DNA from: Pseudomonas sp. MUP55
GTDB taxonomy: Bacteria; Pseudomonadota; Gammaproteobacteria; Pseudomonadales; Pseudomonadaceae
Length of the DNA stretch: 64,000 bases
Direction of reading: 5' to 3'
NCBI RefSeq assembly: GCF_034043515.1
Contig: NZ_CP138214.1
Span: forward strand, 1,426,001-1,490,000
Positions 1 through 9,200 of the stretch are shown piece after piece; position 1 is the stretch's first letter, and every line of letters begins with the position of its first letter. The notes beneath the pieces are model-generated. The model was not told the DNA's origin, did no database searches, and was given only the letters and a program-made list of their open reading frames with translations. The translations under genes were made by a program, and so were the position numbers.

Positions 1-35
1 ACTAAAATGCCACCACTGATAGCGAGTTCGCGCCC

Positions 36-326
36 ATGCGTATTGATGGCTTTTCCTCACAGTCGTACCCGATCAAGCGTAAGCCGCGTAAGGCAAACGC
101 CACTGTGGACGATTCAGTCGAGGACTCGCCGGACTTCATCGAGGTCCAATCGGATGCGCAGGCCAGCAGCCAGGCCCGCATCAGTGGTCTTCCCGCCCGT
201 CAGCAAGACATGGTCTTCCCCCGCTCCATGAGCAAAAGTGTCGCCACCGCCCTGGCCAGCTACCTGACCACCGCCGGCTTTGTCGAATGGGATATGGAAG
301 TGCTGGGTCTCGACATTCACATCTGA
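36..326 (+). CDS. Hypothetical protein, 96 aa
   Basis: I do not recognise a functional family. The protein begins MRIDGFSSQSYPIKRK, is hydrophilic and low in complexity in its first 70 residues, and ends in a short hydrophobic/acidic stretch closing with LGLDIHI. It has no signal peptide or membrane segment. Its TGA stop shares one base with the ATG of the downstream DUF72 gene, which suggests translational coupling and supports this frame over a competing frame starting at base 7. I have an impression, not checked, that small proteins with this N-terminus are common in Pseudomonas. Confidence 0.6.
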   Translation: MRIDGFSSQSYPIKRKPRKANATVDDSVEDSPDFIEVQSDAQASSQARISGLPARQQDMVFPRSMSKSVATALASYLTTAGFVEWDMEVLGLDIHI

Positions 327-1186
327 TGCATCTGCCTTACTACATCGGCTGTCCGTCCTGGAGTGAAAACGCTTGGCGAGACTATCTGTACCCGGTCGAT
401 GCGCGCGCCAGCGATTACCTCGCGCTCTATTCCCAGGTCTTCAACGCGGTTGAAGGCAACACCACGTTCTATGCACGTCCCTCGGCCGCCACGGTGCAGC
501 GCTGGGCCGAAATCATGCCCGAGCATTTTCGATTCACCGCCAAGTTCCCCGGTGATATCAGCCATGCCGGCGACTTGCGTGAGCAGTTGCCGGCGGCGGA
601 AAGTTTCGTCGGGTTGATGAGCCCTCTGGGCGAGCGCGTTTCGCCGCTGTGGCTGCAGCTGTCGAAGGGCTTTACGCCGCAACGCCTCGGCGAACTGGCC
701 GGGTTCCTGGATGGCATTGATCGTCCGCTGGCGGTCGAAGTCCGTCACGATGAGTTCTTCGCCAAAGGCGACGCCGAGCGCATGCTCAATCGCCTGTTGC
801 GTGACCGCGGCGTGGAGCGTATCTGCCTCGATCCGCGCGCCCTGTTCAGTTGCACCTCCACCTCGGCTGCGGTACTGCATGCCCAATCAAGAAAACCCAG
901 GGTGCCGCCGCGCCCGGCAGCCTTGACTCAATTCCCCCAGGTGCGCTTTATCGGGCATCCGGAGCTTGAAGCCAACGACCCGTTCCTGGCGCCGTGGGTC
1001 GAAAAGATCGGCGCCTGGATCGAAGAGGGGCGCACTCCATACATGTTCCTGCACACCTCGGACAACCGTCTCGCCGCCCAACTGGCCTTGCGCTTCCACG
1101 ACCAACTGATGGCGCGTTTGCCCGGGCTCGCGCCGTTGCCGACCTTGCATCGAGAACCCGTCGCGGAGCAATTGGGGTTACTCTGA
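326..1186 (+). CDS. DUF72 domain protein (YecE-like)
   Basis: This 286-residue protein has the DUF72/YecE TIM-barrel features. It opens with YYIGCPSWSENAW, followed by NAVEGNTTFYARPSAATVQRW, then FTAKFPGDISH and, near the end, YMFLHTSDNRLAAQLA. The biochemical role of the family is unknown. I chose the ATG at 326, which overlaps the preceding stop, over an in-frame upstream start at 287, because the family begins directly with the YYIGCPSW strand and the extra 13 residues look non-conserved. It is probably co-transcribed with the small gene before it. Confidence 0.85.
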   Translation: MHLPYYIGCPSWSENAWRDYLYPVDARASDYLALYSQVFNAVEGNTTFYARPSAATVQRWAEIMPEHFRFTAKFPGDISHAGDLREQLPAAESFVGLMSPLGERVSPLWLQLSKGFTPQRLGELAGFLDGIDRPLAVEVRHDEFFAKGDAERMLNRLLRDRGVERICLDPRALFSCTSTSAAVLHAQSRKPRVPPRPAALTQFPQVRFIGHPELEANDPFLAPWVEKIGAWIEEGRTPYMFLHTSDNRLAAQLALRFHDQLMARLPGLAPLPTLHREPVAEQLGLL

Positions 1187-1213
1187 GGCTCCTTTTCCCG
1201 CCTGGAACCCGTC

Positions 1214-2041
1214 ATGGATGCCCAAACCCTTCGCGCCGAAACCTTCAAAGCTCTGCATGAGCGGGACCGTGCCTTTGTCATGCCCAATCCTTGGGATGCG
1301 GGGTCAGCCATCATGCTTGCCAGCCTTGGCTTCGAAGCGTTGGCCACCACCAGCGCGGGCTTTGCGTTCAGCCTGGGGCGGCCGGATGCCGAAGGCGCGC
1401 TGTCGCTGGAAGATACCCTGGGCAATGCCGGCGCCATCGCCCGAGCAACGTCGCTGCCGGTCGCCGCTGACTTGGAAAACGGCTTCAGCGACACCCCCGA
1501 TGGCTGCGCCCAGACCATCCTGCGTGCCGCCGCCACCGGTATCGTCGGCGGCTCCATCGAAGACGCCACGGGCGTTGCCGTCGATCCGATCTACCCCTTT
1601 GACCTGGCCGTCGAGCGCGTCGAGGCTGCCGTCGCTGCCGCCCGCAGCCTGGGCTTTCCCTTTACGTTGACGGCGCGCGCAGAAAACCTGCTGCAGGGTC
1701 GCCTGGATTTGCCCGACACCATTCGCCGCCTGCAAGCCTATGCCGAGGCGGGAGCCGATGTGCTGTATGCGCCGGGCCTGCGCAGTGCCGAAGAGGTGTT
1801 GGCGGTGGTCAAGGCAGTCGCGCCCAAGCCGGTGAATGTGTTGATGTCCGGTGGCTTGAATCTCAGCGTCGCGCAGCTGAGCGAGCTGGGCGTGCGTCGC
1901 ATCAGCGTGGGCTCGGCCCTGGCGCTGGCGGCCTATGGCGAGTTCTATCGGGCCGCGCAGGAGGTCTACGGGCTGGGCACCTTTACCTTTACCGAACGCA
2001 AGATGTCGTTCGAGCAGGCCAACCGATTCTTCAAGGGCTAG
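1214..2041 (+). CDS. Isocitrate lyase / PEP mutase family protein
   Basis: This 275-residue protein belongs to the PEP mutase / isocitrate lyase superfamily (TIM barrel). Visible signatures are FVMPNPWDAGSAIMLASLGF near the N-terminus, the metal-site strand PVAADLENGFSDTP, GGSIEDATG, and FTLTARAENLL. The superfamily includes PEP phosphonomutases, oxaloacetate hydrolases and decarboxylases, and 2-methylisocitrate lyases. The substrate cannot be read from sequence, and no phosphonate genes lie nearby. It starts 27 bp after the DUF72 gene on the same strand, so one transcript is likely. Confidence 0.85.
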   Translation: MDAQTLRAETFKALHERDRAFVMPNPWDAGSAIMLASLGFEALATTSAGFAFSLGRPDAEGALSLEDTLGNAGAIARATSLPVAADLENGFSDTPDGCAQTILRAAATGIVGGSIEDATGVAVDPIYPFDLAVERVEAAVAAARSLGFPFTLTARAENLLQGRLDLPDTIRRLQAYAEAGADVLYAPGLRSAEEVLAVVKAVAPKPVNVLMSGGLNLSVAQLSELGVRRISVGSALALAAYGEFYRAAQEVYGLGTFTFTERKMSFEQANRFFKG

Positions 2042-2044
2042 GCC

Positions 2045-2743
2045 GTGCGGTCGATGAGCTTTATCGGTGCCTTGCTGTTGCTTGGCGGTGCTGTCGCCGT
2101 GGGCGTATGGCGGGGCTGGGTGCCGTTCCCGGATGAGTGGAACCCCTGGGCGCCGCTGGATGTGCGCGCCAGTCCCAACCTGTTGACGCGCTACAAGCTG
2201 GGGCGGCTGCAGGATGATCCGGTTCTGTGCGATCAAGTGCTGAAAACTTCGGGGTTGCGCGTCAGCCGTCAGGCAGACTCGCCCACCGACGCCGCCTGCC
2301 CGTTGCGCAACACGCTAAGGGTACAAAGCGCAGAGGTTGGCTTGAGCAGCAGCTTTCTGGCCAGTTGCCCATTGGCCGTGGCATTTGCCTTGTTCGAGCG
2401 CCACAGCTTGCAACCGGCCGCTCAGGCGATGTACGGCCAGGCGGTGACGCGAGTCGATCACCTGGGCAGTTTCGCCTGTCGCACTATCTACAACCGCGCC
2501 GAAGGCCGACTCAGCCAGCACGCCTCGGCCAATGCACTGGATATCGCCGGGTTTCGCCTGGCCGATGGACGCCGTATCAGTGTGCTCAAGGATTGGCCGG
2601 GGGAGGGCAGTGACGCACGGTTTTTGCGTCAGCTGCGCGACGGTGCGTGTAACACCTTCAACGTGGTGTTGAGCCCCGACTATAACGCTGCGCACCGCAA
2701 CCATTTCCATCTGGATATGGGCCGCTGGTGGGTGTGTCGCTAA
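2045..2743 (+). CDS. Extensin-like C-terminal family protein (LAS-type peptidase fold)
   Basis: This 232-residue protein has one N-terminal hydrophobic segment (about residues 4-22) that could be a signal anchor, placing the rest in the periplasm. The C-terminal half carries a metallopeptidase-like signature: H159 with D166 (QHASANALDIAGF) and the H220-x-H222 pair (NHFHLDMGRW). This resembles LAS/VanY-type peptidases, for which peptidoglycan is the usual substrate. Enzyme activity in this family is inferred. The start is GTG at 2045, three bases after the previous stop; an ATG at 2054 is an alternative. Confidence 0.8.
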   Translation: MRSMSFIGALLLLGGAVAVGVWRGWVPFPDEWNPWAPLDVRASPNLLTRYKLGRLQDDPVLCDQVLKTSGLRVSRQADSPTDAACPLRNTLRVQSAEVGLSSSFLASCPLAVAFALFERHSLQPAAQAMYGQAVTRVDHLGSFACRTIYNRAEGRLSQHASANALDIAGFRLADGRRISVLKDWPGEGSDARFLRQLRDGACNTFNVVLSPDYNAAHRNHFHLDMGRWWVCR

Positions 2744-2746
2744 GGG

Positions 2747-3367
2747 TCAGGCGGCCAGGCGCAGGTTGTTGGCGATCAGCGGGCGTGCCCAATAATAGTC
2801 AAAATCCAGGGCCTTTTGCTGCTGCGCCAGATCCTGCTCGGTGAACGGGGTCGCTGCCGGTGGCAGCAAGTCGAGTTCGAACTCGGCAATCGGCAGATGC
2901 AGAGGGCGCGGCTGTGGTGCCGGGCCGGGTTCAGCCACGGGGTGGCCTGCATTCAGGACAATCGGCCGTACCCAGCCGCTTTCGAAATGCTGCTGGCGTT
3001 GCTGGGCGATGATGTCTTCATCAGGGAAGGGCGCTGCTGCGGGTGGCAGCAAGTCAGTCTCGAATTCGGCGATCGGCAGGAACAGCGGTTCAGGCGGGGC
3101 GATCTCGGTGTCTTTCACGTCGCACCCACGCTGGGTGAGGATCTGCGCCAACAGATCGGCGCCTTCGCTGGGCTCCACCGCCGGATCTTTCGCTGCAGGC
3201 GCCGTGGCGGCAAGCGCGCCCGGCGTGGCGCCGAGCTGCTCGGCCAGGGCGCGGGCGAAGAAGTCCTGCCACACATGGCTCACCCCGGCCAGCGCTTGAG
3301 TATTGCGCAGGCCGTAGTGGTTGTGGGTCGGCAGTACACCGATGGTTAGGGGGAGAATGTCTGACAT
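2747..3367 (-). CDS. Orphan protein with a 46-residue internal duplication
   Basis: Unrecognised 206-residue protein, convergent with the extensin-like gene. Residues 92-138 and 153-198 are two copies of one unit whose shared pattern is PL-x-LPIAEFE-x-DLLPPAA-x-PF, then a QQ pair, an aromatic residue, and W-x-RP-x-I. A Pro/Ala-rich linker precedes the first copy and another joins the two. The first 45 residues (MSDILPLTIGVLPTHNHYGL) look like a separate ordered segment. There is no signal peptide and one cysteine (C82). I chose ATG 3367 because the longer open frame overlaps the rsmJ promoter region and adds a basic, atypical 36-residue extension. Confidence 0.7.
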   Translation of the reverse strand: MSDILPLTIGVLPTHNHYGLRNTQALAGVSHVWQDFFARALAEQLGATPGALAATAPAAKDPAVEPSEGADLLAQILTQRGCDVKDTEIAPPEPLFLPIAEFETDLLPPAAAPFPDEDIIAQQRQQHFESGWVRPIVLNAGHPVAEPGPAPQPRPLHLPIAEFELDLLPPAATPFTEQDLAQQQKALDFDYYWARPLIANNLRLAA

Positions 3368-3463
3368 TTTTCTCGGTCGACGCTCAGCTCTGGCAAAATA
3401 CCTGACTGTTGTTTTTATCGGCCGCGGTTTGCCGATCCTTAATATTTTTGAGCGTAGCGATTG

Positions 3464-4246
3464 ATGAGCGAACAACCAGCGGCCAGCCGCATTCGGGTCG
3501 AGGCTTTGGCCGAAGGATTCCAGGCCCGCGCCGAGCAGTGGGCGGCGCTGCTTGGCTTGCCTTTACAACTCGATGAAGCGGATTTTTCCCTGCAAGTCGG
3601 AGAACAAGGCCTGCAGCTGCAACAGCTCGGGCCTGACGCGCCGGGGCCGGTACGGGTCGACTTTATCGAAGGCGGCGCGGCGCACCGGAGATTGTACGGC
3701 GGCGGCAGTGGGCAGATGATCGCCAAGGCTGTGGGCATCGCCCAAGGCGTTCGCCCGCGCGTGCTCGACGCCACGGCGGGTCTTGGCAAGGACGCTTTTG
3801 TGCTGGCCAGCCTGGGGTGTGACATGAGCCTGATCGAGCGTCAGCCGCTGATCGGCGCCTTGCTTGAAGACGGCCTGGCGCGCGCTGCACAGGATTTCGA
3901 AGTGGCGCCGATCGTGGCGCGGATGAAGCTGCTCAAGGGCAACTCCATCGACGTGATGCTCAATTGGCAGGGCGAGCCGCCGCAGGTGATCTATCTTGAC
4001 CCGATGTTCCCGCATCGTGAGAAAACGGCATTGGTGAAGAAGGAAATGCGCCTGTTCCGGCCGCTGGTGGGGGATGACCCGGACGCACCGGCACTGTTGG
4101 CGGCCGCCCTGGCCTTGGCCAGCCACCGTGTGGTGGTCAAGCGCCCGCGCAAGGCGCCGTGCATCGAGGGGCCCAAGCCGAGCCATGCGCTGGACGGCAA
4201 GTCCAGTCGCTATGACATTTATCCTAAGAAAGCACTCAAGCCTTAA
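3464..4246 (+). CDS. rsmJ: 16S rRNA (guanine-1516-N2)-methyltransferase RsmJ
   Basis: This 260-residue SAM-dependent methyltransferase should methylate G1516 of 16S rRNA. It shows [19 protein letters not shown] before the fold, the SAM loop [19 protein letters not shown], the acidic end of strand 2 (LIERQPLI), the catalytic-type motif [19 protein letters not shown], and the closing [11 protein letters not shown]...SRYDIY, all typical of the YhiQ/RsmJ family. ATG 3464 is preferred over an in-frame TTG three bases upstream. Its position next to the mexL-type repressor matches P. aeruginosa, as far as I recall. Confidence 0.93.
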   Translation: MSEQPAASRIRVEALAEGFQARAEQWAALLGLPLQLDEADFSLQVGEQGLQLQQLGPDAPGPVRVDFIEGGAAHRRLYGGGSGQMIAKAVGIAQGVRPRVLDATAGLGKDAFVLASLGCDMSLIERQPLIGALLEDGLARAAQDFEVAPIVARMKLLKGNSIDVMLNWQGEPPQVIYLDPMFPHREKTALVKKEMRLFRPLVGDDPDAPALLAAALALASHRVVVKRPRKAPCIEGPKPSHALDGKSSRYDIYPKKALKP

Positions 4247-4264
4247 GCTGCAAGCTGCAAGCTT

Positions 4265-4389
4265 GATCGTTCCCACGCTCCGCGTGGGAATGCAGCCTGC
4301 GACGCTCCGCGTCGCGCCAACCGCTGCAGATTTACAGGTGACGCAGAGCGTCACGGGCGGCATTCCCACGCGGGAGCGTGGGAACGATC
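4265..4389. repeat. GIII-type REP pair (GATCGTTCCCACGC family)
   Basis: Two inverted palindromic REP units face each other. The left one starts GATCGTTCCCACGCTCCGCG, and the right one is its near-complement ending GCGTGGGAACGATC. Between them lie two further perfect-arm hairpins, at 4299-4315 (GCGACGC/GCGTCGC) and 4338-4354 (GTGACGC/GCGTCAC). This matches the GATCGTTCCCACGC class of Pseudomonas REPIN. It sits between the convergent ends of rsmJ and mexL. A short run of AAGCTGCAAG units (4248-4264) precedes it. Confidence 0.85.
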
Positions 4390-4451
4390 TGGCAACGATC
4401 TGGCAGCGGGTTAACTTGCCGCGATAGCGCCAGCCCAGGCGGCGCAAGGCT

Positions 4452-5087
4452 TCATGGACGGTAAGCCCGCATGAACAAGCCCACCACCTCCTGCACATGC
4501 GCTTCGGCGTCCGCCTCGCTCAATTGCCCGCCGCAGCCATACAGCAGGCGAAAGTTCGCCGTGCCTTTGAGCAGACAAAAGAAGTGCTCGGCTGCCTTGA
4601 AGGGCTTGTCGATGCTCAACGCGCCAGTCTGATCGATCCGGCCGAGCAGACGCTCCATGCCCTGCAGCATGCGCATCGGCCCTGCTTCAAAGAAGATCTG
4701 TGAAAGTTTCACGTCCTGATTGCCGGTGGTCATCATCAGGCGATGCAGGTTCACCGATTCCTCGCTGTTGATCAGCCGATGGAACCCGCGTGCGATGTTC
4801 AGCAGTACGGTGTGCACAGGCATGGCTTCTGGCAGCTCGAAGTACATGACCGGCAACTGTTCCTCGCACTTGGCGACGACGGCGGCAGTGAACAGGGTTT
4901 CCTTGTCCGTGAAGTGGCTGTAGACGGTCAGTTTCGACACGCCCGCTTCCAGCGCCACGGCGTCCATGCTGGTGCTTGCATAGCCATTGCTCAAAAACAG
5001 AATTTTCGCGGCTTCGAGAATCGCCTGGCGTTTTGCCATGTCCTTGGGGCGCCCGGGGCTATTGGTGTTTACAGGATTGTCGGACAT
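4452..5087 (-). CDS. mexL: TetR-family repressor, MexL-like
   Basis: This 211-residue TetR/AcrR regulator is divergent from an RND efflux operon. The N-terminal helix-turn-helix covers about residues 18-62 (AKRQAILEAAKILFLSNG ... VSKLTVYSHFTDKETLF). The C-terminal ligand/dimer domain is of the AefR-like type. I prefer ATG 5087 over a GTG six bases upstream because AAGG then sits at proper distance. In P. aeruginosa, MexL (212 aa) represses mexJK; the equivalent gene order and size, next to rsmJ, support orthology. It likely represses both itself and mexJK through the inverted repeat at 5100-5142. Confidence 0.8.
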   Translation of the reverse strand: MSDNPVNTNSPGRPKDMAKRQAILEAAKILFLSNGYASTSMDAVALEAGVSKLTVYSHFTDKETLFTAAVVAKCEEQLPVMYFELPEAMPVHTVLLNIARGFHRLINSEESVNLHRLMMTTGNQDVKLSQIFFEAGPMRMLQGMERLLGRIDQTGALSIDKPFKAAEHFFCLLKGTANFRLLYGCGGQLSEADAEAHVQEVVGLFMRAYRP

Positions 5088-5099
5088 TTTCACCTTTAA

Positions 5100-5142
5100 T
5101 ACTGGACTGGTGAGTTTGGTATTAATAACATACCGGCCAGTA
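5100..5142. promoter_or_regulatory. Putative TetR (MexL) operator, nested inverted repeats
   Basis: The divergent mexL-mexJ gap holds two inverted repeats. The outer arms are TACTGG (5100-5105) and CCAGTA (5137-5142). The inner arms are GGTAT (5118-5122) and ATACC (5130-5134), separated by 7 bp. The size and position are what a TetR dimer (or two dimers) would need. Direct control by the mexL product is inferred from position. Confidence 0.55.
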
Positions 5143-5146
5143 TAAT
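5116..5146 (+). promoter_or_regulatory. Candidate mexJK promoter
   Basis: TATAAT at 5141-5146 is a perfect sigma70 -10 box. TTGGTA at 5116-5121 is a weak -35 at 19 bp spacing. The element overlaps the inverted repeats, so bound repressor would block polymerase. It lies 35 bp before the mexJ start. Confidence 0.45.
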
Positions 5147-5180
5147 AATTCCTAGCTTCATTTGCGAAAGGTCCTACAGC

Positions 5181-6281
5181 ATGCGCAGCACTTTCCTGCC
5201 CTTTGCGTTGCCTGTCAGTCTGGTTTTCCTGTTAGCCGCTTGCGGCCACGAGGAAGCGGCTCAAACCACCGTCCGCCCGGCCATGGTGGTGCAACCCCAG
5301 CCTTCGGCGCAGGCAATGGACAGCTACCCGGGCGAAGTGCGCGCCCGTTATGAGCCGGACCTGGCCTTTCGCATCGCTGGCAAAGTCAGCAAGCGCCTGG
5401 TGGAGGAGGGCGAGCGGGTCAAGGCCAACCAGCCACTGGCAGAGCTCGACCCACAGGATGTGCGCCTGCAGCTGGAAGCCACCCGTGCCCAAGTAGCCGC
5501 CGCCGATGCCAACCTGAGCCTGGTGCGTGCCGAACGTGACCGCTACAAGACCCTGATGGACCGTCAGATGGTCAGCCGGTCCCAGTACGACAATTCCGAA
5601 AATCTTTATCGATCAGGTGTTGCACGCCTCAAGCAGATCAAGGCTGAGTTCGAGGTGTCCAGCAACCAGGCCGGCTACGCTGTGCTGCGCGCCCCCCAGG
5701 ACGGCGTCGTCGCCAAGCGTGCGGTGGAAGTGGGCCAGGTCGTCTCCGCGGGCCAGACCGTGTTCACCCTGGCCACCGATGGCGAGCGTGAAGTATTGAT
5801 CAGCCTGCCCGAGCAAGGTTTCGCTCGCTTCAAGGTCGGCCAGCCGGTGTCGGTTGAGCTGTGGAGCCAGCCGGATCAACGCTTTGCCGGGCGCATCCGC
5901 GAACTCTCGCCCGCCGCCGATCCGAAGTCGCGCACCTTCGCCGCACGGGTGGCTTTCACGGGGGGCAAAACGGCGGCGGAGCTCGGCCAGAGTGCCCGCG
6001 TATTCATACAGGCCGACGGCGTGATTGCCCTGTCGGTGCCGCTGTCGGCCCTCAGTGCGCAGGACGGCGCGTCCTACGTCTGGCGCGTGGCACCCGACAA
6101 TACCCTCAAGCGCACACCCGTGCGCGTCGGCGCGTTTGGCGAGAAGACCGTGCCGGTACTCGAAGGCCTGGCGCCCACTGACTGGGTGATCGCCGCGGGT
6201 GTGCACGTGCTGCATGAGGGCCAGCAAGTGCGGCCGGTGGATCGCACCAACCGCGTGGTGAATCTGGCGGCGAAGGAGTAG
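5181..6281 (+). CDS. mexJ: RND efflux periplasmic adaptor lipoprotein, MexJ-like
   Basis: This 366-residue membrane-fusion protein should link the inner-membrane RND pump to an outer-membrane channel. The signal peptide ends in the lipobox LLAAC, so C21 is probably lipidated. It is followed by the biotinyl/lipoyl-like half (YEPDLAFRIAGKVSKRLVEE), an alpha-hairpin (about 85-150), the second lipoyl half (VLRAPQDGVVAKRAVEVG), and beta-barrel and membrane-proximal domains. The gene is 6 bp upstream of the pump gene. Length and order match P. aeruginosa MexJ (about 367 aa). No outer-membrane factor gene follows. Confidence 0.85.
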   Translation: MRSTFLPFALPVSLVFLLAACGHEEAAQTTVRPAMVVQPQPSAQAMDSYPGEVRARYEPDLAFRIAGKVSKRLVEEGERVKANQPLAELDPQDVRLQLEATRAQVAAADANLSLVRAERDRYKTLMDRQMVSRSQYDNSENLYRSGVARLKQIKAEFEVSSNQAGYAVLRAPQDGVVAKRAVEVGQVVSAGQTVFTLATDGEREVLISLPEQGFARFKVGQPVSVELWSQPDQRFAGRIRELSPAADPKSRTFAARVAFTGGKTAAELGQSARVFIQADGVIALSVPLSALSAQDGASYVWRVAPDNTLKRTPVRVGAFGEKTVPVLEGLAPTDWVIAAGVHVLHEGQQVRPVDRTNRVVNLAAKE

Positions 6282-6287
6282 TCCCCG

Positions 6288-9200
6288 ATGGGTTTCAATC
6301 TTTCCGAATGGGCGTTGCGTAATCGCCAGATCGTACTGTTCCTGATGATCCTGCTGGCGGTGGTCGGCACCTTGTCCTACACCAAGCTGGGGCAAAGCGA
6401 AGACCCGCCCTTTACCTTCAAGGCCATGGTGATCAAGACCAACTGGCCGGGCGCCACGGCCCAGGAAGTCTCACGTCAGGTCACCGAGCGCATCGAGAAA
6501 AAGCTGATGGAAACGGGCGAGTACGAGCGCATCGTCTCGTTTTCGCGCCCAGGTGAGTCTCAAGTCACCTTCATTGCTCGCGACTCCATGCACTCGGCGC
6601 AGATTCCCGAGCTGTGGTACCAGGTGCGCAAGAAGATCAGCGATATTCGCCAGACCTTGCCGCCGGATATCCAGGGGCCGTTTTTCAACGATGAGTTCGG
6701 CACCACGTTCGGCAATATCTACGCCTTGACTGGTGACGGTTTCGACTACGCCGTGCTCAAGGACTACGCCGACCGTATCCAGATTCAGCTGCAACGGGTG
6801 CCGGATGTGGGCAAGGTCGAGCTGCTTGGCCTGCAGGACGAAAAAATCTGGATCGAACTGTCCAACCTCAAGCTCGCCACCCTCGGCCTGCCATTGGCCG
6901 CTGTGCAGCAGGCCTTGCAGGAGCAGAACGCGGTGTCGACCGCCGGTTTCTTTGAAACCCCGACCGAACGGGTGCAGTTGCGGGTATCCGGCAATTTCAA
7001 GACCGTGGAAGAGATTCGCAACTTTCCTATTCGGGTTGCGGAACGCACCTTCCGCATTGGCGATGTGGCCGAGATTCACCGGGGCTTCAACGACCCACCG
7101 GCACCGCGCATGCGTTTCATGGGGGCTGACGCTATCGGACTGGCCGTGGCCATGCGTGATGGCGGCGACATCCTGGTGCTGGGCAAGGCGCTGGAAAACG
7201 AATTCGCACGATTGCAGAAGAATCTTCCGGCAGGCATGGAGCTGCGCAAGGTCTCGGACCAACCGGCAGCGGTGAAAACCAGTGTCGGCGAATTCGTCCA
7301 GGTGCTGGCTGAAGCGTTGGCGATTGTGTTGCTGGTGAGCTTCTTTTCCCTGGGCGTACGCACCGGCATGGTGGTGGCCCTGGCGATTCCGCTGGTGCTG
7401 GCGATGACCTTCGCCACCATGTATTACCTCGGCATCGGCCTGCACAAGATTTCCCTGGGCGCGCTGGTATTGGCCCTGGGCCTGCTGGTCGATGACGCGA
7501 TCATCGCCGTGGAAATGATGGCGATCAAAATGGAGCAGGGGTACGACCGGCTCAAGGCCGCGAGTTTCGCCTGGACCAGTACCGCATTCCCAATGCTCAC
7601 CGGTACGTTGATCACCGCTGCGGGCTTCTTGCCGATTGCCACGGCGCAATCGAGTACCGGTGAGTACACCCGTTCGATCTTTCAGGTGGTGACCATTGCA
7701 TTGCTGGCCTCATGGGTCGCCGCAGTGGTATTTGTGCCTTACCTGGGCGAAAAGCTGCTGCCGGACCTGGCGAAGATTCATGCCGCCAAACACGGCTCGG
7801 ATCGGCCTGATCCCTACGGCACGCCCTTCTACCAGCGTGTCAGGCGTCTGGTGGAGTGGTGCGTGCAACGGCGCAAGACGGTGATCGTCCTGACCCTGCT
7901 GCTGTTTATCGGCTCGGTTGGGCTGTTTCGTTTCGTGCCGCAACAGTTCTTCCCGGCCTCGGGTCGCCTGGAATTGATGGTCGACCTGAAACTGGCCGAA
8001 GGCGCGTCGTTGAGCAACACGGCCGAGCAAGTCAAACGCCTCGAAACCCTGCTCAAGGGACACGCCGGCATCGATAACTACGTGGCCTATGTGGGCACCG
8101 GTTCGCCGCGTTTCTACCTGCCCCTCGACCAGCAACTGCCGGCCGCCAGCTTTGCGCAATTTGTGGTGTTGGCACCCACCATCGAAGAACGCGAAAGCCT
8201 GCGCACCTGGCTGATCGAAACGCTGAACGAACAGTTTCCCGACCTGCGTTCGCGCGTTACCCGCCTGGAAAACGGCCCACCCGTGGGCTACCCCGTGCAG
8301 TTTCGCGTGACCGGTGAGCACATCGAAGAAGTCCGCGCCCTGGCGCGCAAAGTCGCGATCAAGGTTCGCGAAAATGCTCACGTGGTCAATGTGCATCTGG
8401 ACTGGGAAGAACCGAGCAAAATCGTCTACCTGAATATCGACCAGGACCGCGCCCGCGCGCTGGGCGTAAGCACCGCCAACCTGTCGAAGTTCCTGCAAAG
8501 CTCCCTGACCGGCTCCACGGTCAGCCAGTACCGCGAAGATAACGAGTTGATCGAAATTCTCCTGCGCGGCACCGTCCATGAGCGCACCGAATTGTCGCGG
8601 CTGTCCAGCCTGGCCGTGCCGACCGATAACGGTAAAAGTGTGGCGCTGTCGCAGATTGCCACCCTTGAGTATGGCTTTGAAGAAGGCATCATCTGGCACC
8701 GTAACCGCCTGCCTACGGTGATCGTGCGCGCCGATATCTACGGCAAGGAGCAACCTGCCACGCTGGTCCAGCAGATCCTGCCGACCCTCGAAGGCGTGCG
8801 CGCCGAGTTGCCTGACGGCTATTTGCTGGAAGTCGGTGGTACCGTCGAAGACTCGGCGCGCGGCCAGAACTCGGTGAAAGCCGGCGTGCCATTGTTCATC
8901 GTGGTGGTGCTGACCTTGCTGATGTTGCAACTGCGCAGCTTCTCACGCACCGCGATGGTGTTTCTGACGGCACCCTTGGGCTTGATCGGCGTGACCCTGT
9001 TCCTGCTGGTATTTCGTCAACCCTTTGGTTTCGTGGCGATGCTCGGCACCATCGCGCTGTCGGGGATGATCATGCGCAACTCGGTGATCCTGGTCGATCA
9101 GATCGAACAGGACATCAAGGCGGGGTTGACGCCCTGGCAGGCGATCATCGAAGCGACGGTGCGGCGCTTCCGGCCGATCGTGCTCACGGCACTCGCCGCG

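Noticed and set aside
7..231. 74-codon frame at the window's left edge
   Set aside because: It overlaps the 96-residue gene, has no ribosome site visible, and reads as an Arg/Ser-rich shadow.
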